NCBI GenBank assembly: GCA_963930775.1
Contig: OZ005699.1
Span: 3,989,501 to 4,053,500, forward strand
Direction of reading: 5' to 3'
DNA: 64,000 bases
Origin: Cliona cf. orientalis
Taxonomy: Eukaryota; Porifera; Demospongiae; Clionaida; Clionaidae
Positions 57,890 through 64,000 of the stretch are shown in pieces; positions within the stretch are counted from its first letter, which is position 1, and each line of letters starts with the position of its first letter. The notes under the pieces were generated by a model. It saw only the letters and a list, made by a program, of their open reading frames with translations. It did not search any database and was not told where the DNA came from. Both the position numbers and the translations under genes were made by a program.

Positions 57890-58504
57890 GACCGGGATTG
57901 GAAACGGGATCATGTGAGCAATATATTTCAACGTTGAGCTAATGTTTCCATGCTCGTTGCGGTTGCTAACGCGAAGCCACAGCTATGTCGTTTTGAGTTT
58001 GACTTCCTCCGATTACTCCAAGAGCCGCCGAACATAAACTAAGGTTAGATACAGCGTCAAAAAGCTAATTAAATATTTTTTTGGTGCATACTGATATTCT
58101 TTGCCGTATTATTGGCAGTTTGGGCCGCGGCCATGCTGTTTATCTATGGGTACCAATAGCAGACGCAGTAAGAGTCTGGTGTCGTTCATCATAGCACCTA
58201 GCTATCACACTTATAGCTAGGTTGTGCATAGAGGCCACCATAAAGGGAGGCTGACTCTTTCTTGGGCAAGAACTCATTAGTTGTGTGTTGAGCTGCTATT
58301 GTATATGCCTTGAGTGGGTACCTGTCACTCCATACTGAAGTTACATTAGGTCCTATTAGGTCCTGAACTCTTCATTAGTGTTGAGTCATAAGGCTGTAGT
58401 TGGGCATGGTGCCATTCTTATGCTAGTATCCTATAAAAAAAAGTTAAAATTTTTCATGTAAAGTATCCCCTCTTACATACCATGCTATATATTTCATTAG
58501 AGAA
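57890..58504 (+). mobile_element. 5' non-coding flank of the P-like transposon
   Basis: The stretch beginning GACCGGGATTGGAAACG recurs at 28735 with the same CCATGCTCGTTGCG core further on, so it is part of a repeated element. I infer that it is the left end of the P-like transposon because it leads directly into the transposase exons. No matching inverted terminus was found past the right end, where a TTAA-1 fragment sits instead. Confidence 0.45.
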
Positions 58505-61500
58505 ATGGGACGAAAAGTAAGATTGAGCAGGTATCGGAGAAACTACAGTAGACCTATGAAGTCCATGGTTGTGAAAGTTCCACGGTCAAAGGTGATGCTC
58601 TACCCAATAACAGTTTCTTTGGAGCTAGTAGCTAAAACTACCATCAACCTTCCGTATGACATCCTTGGAACAGCTGAGCAAAATGATTGCTGACCATGTA
58701 CCACCCAACTGGTCATACACGAAGGGATCCTCTACCGTTGTGCTTGCAAATTTGTCTTCAGCATCAGTTGATTCCAATATGGCTAGAATTTCCTTTTGTG
58801 TTACCATTCATGAGGATCTCACATGGGGTCTAATCTATGAGCAAAAGCAAGTCCCACAAGAATCTCTCTTCATGTTTGAGAGAAAGCTAACATCTGTTTC
58901 TGCCATTCGAGGTATCCTAGACTTTCTCGACAAGAAGGCACCTTCATTGATCTGTGCTGGAAATGATGATGAAAAGTTCCACTCATTGCCTCAGTATGGT
59001 AAAGGTGTTTTTCTTGATGTCAAAGGTATGCTATGGCTTTATAATACATATAAACTAATTGTGTACTTAACCACATAATTATCACTGTGGTGTATCTAAT
59101 TAATGTTTGTCCCACAATTACATGTACAGGTAATGAAGTGGCTGTTGTTGACCAAAATACTATCAGGCATGTGAATTGTAAAGTATTTGTTTTGAACAAG
59201 AGCTCAAGACGTTGCCGGACATGTGGTGATTATCGGAAAACTTTACGAGCCATCACATCAAGACGTCAAAACACAGATCCTGAAGTCCGAGTTGGTCAGC
59301 ACAGCAAGATGAATGATCGCTGGAGGACACCATCCGAGATTATTGAGAAGCTGTCACGAGTGAAGAGGGATTTCAAGGCAGCTAGGATGAAGATCAAGAA
59401 GCTTACAACCTGCCTGGAGAAAGCTGTTCAAAGGGATGGAATGACTGTAGGTGACCCCACACATGATGATCTAGTCACCATCATGAAAGAGAACAGTGAA
59501 AAGGTAGCATCACTCTATCCTGAGAATTCTTTTCCTCGCCTCTTTTGGGATGAGCAGCTCAAGGCAGCATCACAGAAGAAAGCTTGCAGTATGAGATGGC
59601 ATCCATTAATGATTAGATGGTGCTTCTACCTTCGTCATATCTCTGGAAAAGGATATGAGCTTCTGCGTGAGTCTGGTTGTCTCAGTTTTCCTTCACCAAG
59701 AACACTGAGAGACTACACCCATTACAACCAGACAACCACTGGATTTTCAGCTGCTACAGACAAGGAGCTCTTGGATGTTCTCAAGAGAAAGAATCTAACA
59801 GAAGAGTGGCAGAAATTGGTTGTCCTTCTGCTTGATGAGGTGTACATCAGGGAGGAAGTGGTATACAACAAACACACTGGTCAGATTCTTGGTTTGTTGG
59901 ATGTTGGTGATGTGAACAATCATTTGCTCAAGTAATGTTTTTTACAGTATGTGTTAGTTGATGGATGAATTATATCTATTTGCACACGCAGATTGGAAAA
60001 GTCTGTTTTAGATGACCAGAAACTGTCTCCAGCAAAGACCATGCTTGTATTTATGATCCGTGGACTTTGTACCTCACTTCACTTCCCATATGCTCAGTTT
60101 GCCTGTGGAGGATTGACAGGGGAGCAGATGTACACTCCATTCACAGAGGCCATCTATCGTCTCGAGAGACTTGGACTGAAGATAAATAACTCACAGACAT
60201 GCACAAATAAAAAATTTTTTTGGGGGGGGGAGGGGGGATTTTTTTAATAGCTATATCATGTAGACAGGTGAACATATGTGTGGTGAAAGTGAGCCAAAAT
60301 TGCTAATTATGTAATTGTATTTTGATAAAGGTGCTAGGGCTTACTGCTGATGGAGCCCGTTCCAACCGACTTTTGGCATCTTTGCTGAATCCATGTGTTA
60401 ATAACTCTTCTGAAATCACATACAAGGTTCCTAATCCATACTGTAAAGGCCTATGTACATCTTTTCAGACCCTCCTCATTTAATGAAGACAATTCGTAAT
60501 TGTCTATCTAACAAACGACGTCAGCTTTGTGTAAGTTCTTTTTGTTATGCATGCTCTCTTTTGTAACTTGTAATCAATAAACTGTACTGTAGTGTAAGGG
60601 AAAGGAGATTAAGTGGCAACACATCGAACAGCTCTACCAAATGGACAGTGGCACTCAAAAGTCTACCCCTGGTCTGTCGCTGGTTCCCAAGCTCAAGTAT
60701 GAGCACATCTACCTAAACAGCTTTGCCAAGATGAGAGTTGATTTGGCTGCTCAGGTATGTGTATTAGCTTAACAAAATACAAATAGAATAAAGTACAATG
60801 TATCCTGTAGGCTTTAAGTGAAACTGTGGCGAAGGGGTTAAGCCAAGTTGTAGGATCTGAAGCTGATGGGACAGCTGAAATGATTATGGTGGTGGACCAG
60901 AAGTTTGATTGTCTCAATGTGTCAAGCTGTAGTGAAGGGATCAGAAAGAGAAAACCGTCCAAGGATCCATACACCCATGCTAATGACTGGAGATTGGAGG
61001 TGTGATCAATCACAAAATTAACGCATAAAATTGACTTGCTATATTATACTTGGCATGTTTCTTGTTAGTGGCTAGAAGATGACTGTATGAAGTACTTCAA
61101 AGAGTGGGAAGAGAGTGTAATGTCGCTGATTGATGTTGATGACAAAGGGAAGAAGATGTTGTTGTCAAAGGAAACTAGGATAGGCATTGAAATGACTGGT
61201 ATGCTATCTCGTATACCTCAAAAGTTGCATGCTAATTAATATGGTAATCTTTCTTCATTTCAGTTAGAGCTACATCTTCACTTTTCCAGGTGTACGATTC
61301 TTTCTTTCAGAGAGGATATGCCAAGATCCACTAGAAAAGTTTTTTGGTTGTCAGCGACAAAGAGGGAGGGTGAATGAAAACCCAAGTGTAGCTGAGTTTT
61401 TCAAGAACACTCAAACTCTTCGTGTGTGTGGCAATCTGCCTACAGAGATTAAAGGCAACTGCAGGGGATCTAACTCTAAGAGAGTATTAACATTTGATAA

Positions 61501-61543
61501 AGAGAACATTGCACCTCTCACTAAGAGAAGAAGAAAGCATTAA
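58505..61543 (+). pseudogene. P-element/THAP9-type transposase, spliced, decayed
   Basis: Proposed exons: 58505-58591, 58632-59025, 59130-59931, 59992-60181, 60331-60530, 60593-60754, 60811-60999, 61069-61198, 61290-61543, about 800 codons. P-family landmarks occur in order: a Cys-x2-Cys pair (RRCRTCGDYRK), LLDEVYIREE (first catalytic Asp), RGLCTSLHFPYAQF, LGLTADGARSNR (second Asp), SDPPHLMKTIRN, KLKYEHIYLNSF and DPLEKFFGCQRQRG (catalytic Glu), then NTQTLRV and a basic C-terminus. All three RNase H-fold acidic residues are present. Damage: the donor after 60181 reads ATAAAT where GTAAAT is expected, and the frame shifts near 60447 between PNPYC and the MYIFSDPPHL segment. I see no THAP zinc finger, so the N-terminus may be missing or lie in an unseen exon. 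The first exon is the least certain. Confidence 0.8.
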
Positions 61544-61607
61544 ACATGTCAACAAGTATAAATATTAACATTGGTATAGATTTATATCATACCTCCCATG
61601 TGTACAA

Positions 61608-61613
61608 CAATAA
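61608..61613 (+). terminator. AATAAA downstream of the P-like transposase
   Basis: AATAAA sits about 65 nt after the transposase stop at 61541-61543, in the gap before the convergent minus-strand ORF. Confidence 0.4.
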
Positions 61614-61764
61614 ACATACATATTATGTAGTATCTATTGCTTGCTATTAAGTTTGCTGCGAAGGCTCTTTGACTTCTGCAATTTCTTTCTCGGGCCTGCT
61701 TGTACATCTCTAACCACGATCTTGTAAAGGAAAAGCCACGAACTGTTACATACAAACGCACTAT

Positions 61765-62649
61765 CTATTGCAAAAGTTCCTTCCTCTCTTCTTCTTCAAG
61801 GTCTTCTGTTACACAGTCCATATAATATTGAACATCAACATCACCAATAATGCTGGTATTGACGTTAACGTTATCTCTATAACGTTCATCCATCTCTTCA
61901 ACTTTTGAAATCATGAAATGCTGTCGTAGCTCCATTTCAATAGCATGAAACAACTTGAATGCTGTATGATTCACATGAACCAAGCCTCCCCTGTCCACAG
62001 CATTCAGCCAGTTTTCACTCGTATTATCAACATCATCTTTCAAGCACATATCTGATAAGCCGTACAACAATGCCTCACGCAGTGGATGCTTTCCTTTCTT
62101 CACTTTATTTTTGATAGAGTGTATGACATAGCCAGCGGCATATCTTAGTGCGTTCTCTTCAGCTGATGTCAGCTCTGGTTGAAGGGTGGTAGGACCATCT
62201 TCCTTACTGGGCAGTGGAAAAAGAAGCAACACAAGCTGGTCCAGCATCCTCCGAGATAAATACTGGCTCAGAGTTGAACATGGCTGGCCTAGTACTGCCA
62301 CCCATTTATCACGAAAGGATGACGAGCATATCAATTTGTGATAGTTTGACCACATTTGTTCCCTCTTTGCTTTTGTGAGAATGTTATGAGTGTCAGACTT
62401 GGACCCCATGACCACAGTAGGAGCGGGAATACAACTGTTCAAGGCAGCGACAATGATGACAGACCAACGAGCTATCTCTTTTTTCACGGCTTCGGATTTC
62501 CTGCTTTCATCCAGGAAGTTCATAGTCAGCTGAAAAGCCACCTTAGCGGCAGTGGTTGGTAACTGAAACCCTTCATCTGTGGCAGCTGCTTCTAAAGCAG
62601 CATAGAGAGCATTCTCTGTAGAACAATATCAAAATTCACTTTGGGCCAT
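61765..62649 (-). pseudogene. Unrecognised 295-codon ORF convergent with the P-like transposase
   Basis: From ATG at 62649 the frame runs MAQSEF, an in-frame TGA at codon 7 (62631-62629), then stays open for 287 codons to the stop at 61765. I read the TGA as a premature stop because the frame, composition and similarity to coding sequence continue on both sides. The protein is helical and mixed-charge. A central segment reads ENALRYAAGYVIHSIKNKVK, followed by WLNAVDRGGLVHVNHTAFKL and a C-terminal acidic tail with a Glu run. I recall such AAGYV/DRGGL segments only from uncharacterised proteins of marine invertebrates and assign no function. It ends about 220 bp from the transposase stop, tail to tail, and its ATG lies 6 bp from a TTAA-1 fragment. 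A possible basic extra exon lies at 61650-61725. Confidence 0.55.
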
Positions 62650-62654
62650 CTTGG

Positions 62655-62697
62655 TTAAGGTACCATTAAATTGCGTGGGCGTGAGGTGGGGGATATG
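62655..62697 (-). mobile_element. TTAA-1 element, 43 bp terminal fragment
   Basis: TTAAGGTACCATTAAATTGC and the adjoining GTGGGCGTGAGGTGGGGGATAT match the right terminus of the full element. Then the sequence departs abruptly. It abuts the start codon of the minus-strand ORF. Confidence 0.75.
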
Positions 62698-64000
62698 CAC
62701 GGGTGTTTCAGCCCAATACGTATAGTGGAAACTTAGTCACCCACGCATAATCGTTTCCTACACGTAGCAACCAGGATGCACTTCCTAGCAACCACTCTAT
62801 GCACTTTGCACTGGCCATGCTGTGAATTTCGTTAAAAACACGTGGTTATCCACAGCATAGCAAGATGGAGCAACTCAAGCTGAGTTGAGTGGTCCAAGGT
62901 TGACTCTTCTACGACATTCCTACATCGAGTTATGGCTCCGCGCGCACACTAATCTTTTTGTGATGGGTCTCTTTGACAGCCTATGCTGGCTCTTGTGAAG
63001 TTTTCCTGCCAAGGTGAGTTTTTGAGTAGCCTTGTGCTATGACTGAAGTTACCTGTAAGCCATAGTATGAGTTGCTCCCCCTTTTTTTAGTTGGTGTTTT
63101 ACGCGATGGAAATCATTGAAATTTTCAAGCTCTGACTATGGTTCCTGGCCGTTTATGAGAATGGTAAGCCCAGAATGAAGATAGTTTCTGTTGTGAAGGG
63201 CCAGTTAGTTGATAAAACAGCCTCAGGCAACATTCAAAAGCTGTGTATTTCAGCTCTTGAGAGGATATTGTGGGGGGGTTGTACACTCCATGTATTCGTA
63301 TAGACCTAATAGCCAATAATACAGTGAACATGCAAGGGTACATCTCTCATCTCCTACCTATATATATTCTCTCTCTGTATCCCCCCTATCCCTCACTCCC
63401 TCTCTCTCTCCATCTTTTTTCCCTTCTACCTTTGCCTCTTACTCTCTCATACCATGAGCAGTAAGCATTTTGTATACAATACATCACGACATTGCATATT
63501 TCAGTACTATCGTACATTTGCACACACTCAGCAGGACTATTAGGCCTGGCTAGGCAAGACTTCATTCCACAACACCTTTACTGAGCCTCAGAGAACTCCA
63601 CTGGTGTCTCATGATGCTGCTGGATCTGTAGATTAGCTTGTTTCAGTGTATTTATTAGTGATTATTCATGAAATTTTTGGACATTGATATCCACATGTAA
63701 AAAAAGTAGGAGCAAGTGACTAATGGTATGTCTGGATTTGTTAGGCCTTCAGCTATCTGCTAGAAGTGGAGCAGAAGCCAGGAAAACTTCAGGAGATGCA
63801 CTGTAGGCTGTCAAACATGACCATTGTAAAAGTCTTGTTCAGGGGTGGCAACCGTTGTACCTATGCGCACTACTGTATAGAGTGTTCTATATTTGCGCAC
63901 TGGGTCTTAGGTGAATCAGTAGACTTTGTTTGCTATTTTAAGACTGTTTTTATTGCCTTCTATGGCAAAAGGCTCTGGTAGTATATATAGCAACCACTGG
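62698..64000. other. Unassigned right end of the window
   Basis: Short ORFs only, a pyrimidine-rich CTCTCTC stretch at 63365-63450, and possible exons of a gene continuing beyond the window. I see no domain. Confidence 0.4.

Noticed and set aside
60443-60468. 26 bp intron in the P-like transposase
   Set aside because: It would give YPPHLMKT, whereas a simple frameshift gives the continuous MYIFSDPPHLMKT expected of the family. The frameshift is the simpler reading.
62616-62639. 24 bp intron near the start of the minus-strand ORF
   Set aside because: ATG GCC CAA AGT GAA TTT is in the same frame as the rest, so one premature TGA explains the break without a tiny intron.

Overview
This is a eukaryotic nuclear window, most likely from an invertebrate animal. 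A demosponge is my best guess, but nothing here proves it. The reasons are one spliced gene with canonical GT-AG introns, P-element-type and non-LTR transposon coding remnants, a tRNA-derived SINE fragment, and very dense short inverted-repeat transposons (MITEs) and foldbacks in AT-rich DNA. I found no rRNA gene, no complete tRNA gene, no CRISPR array and no bacterial operon.

Host gene: the only convincing host gene lies on the minus strand, 21192 down to 7312. Seven exons join in frame into a predicted 637-residue single-pass type I membrane protein: signal peptide, Cys-rich ectodomain, Ser/Thr-rich stalk, one transmembrane helix, and a 370-residue acidic, Ser/Thr-rich, tyrosine-containing cytoplasmic tail. 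A TATA-like box and a hexanucleotide repeat lie upstream, and an AATAAA signal lies downstream. Its longer introns are filled with mobile-element debris, including a 1.1 kb palindrome in intron 3.

Layout. 1-7.2 kb: non-coding with MITEs, including one of two 702 bp mariner-like twins. 7.3-21.2 kb: the membrane-protein gene and its element-filled introns. 21.3-28.9 kb: the second mariner-like twin, a compound GC-rich element at 24.5-25.7 kb, a 0.44 kb palindrome at 26.1 kb and several foldbacks. 28.9-37.2 kb: two copies of a roughly 1,020 bp TTAA-flanked element (called TTAA-1 here), a SINE split by a hAT-like insertion, a decayed non-LTR reverse transcriptase, and a six-unit tandem array of a 0.36-0.40 kb element. 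37.2-45.8 kb: mostly featureless AT-rich DNA with MITEs. 45.8-57.1 kb: a satellite of about 145 bp in three blocks that switch strand, with TTAA-1 copies inserted at TTAA sites, three of them fused in tandem. 57.3-62.7 kb: an inverted-motif repeat, then a decayed P-element-like transposon with a spliced transposase on + and an unrecognised 295-codon ORF on -, tail to tail. 62.7-64 kb: nothing recognised.

The most distinctive observations are the two-gene convergent P-like transposon, a motif close to GGTAAAGGTCGTCA shared by otherwise unrelated repeat families and by the region upstream of the receptor gene, the TTAA-jointed tandem of TTAA-1 copies, and the long palindromes. All calls come from reading the sequence; no alignment or database search was run.
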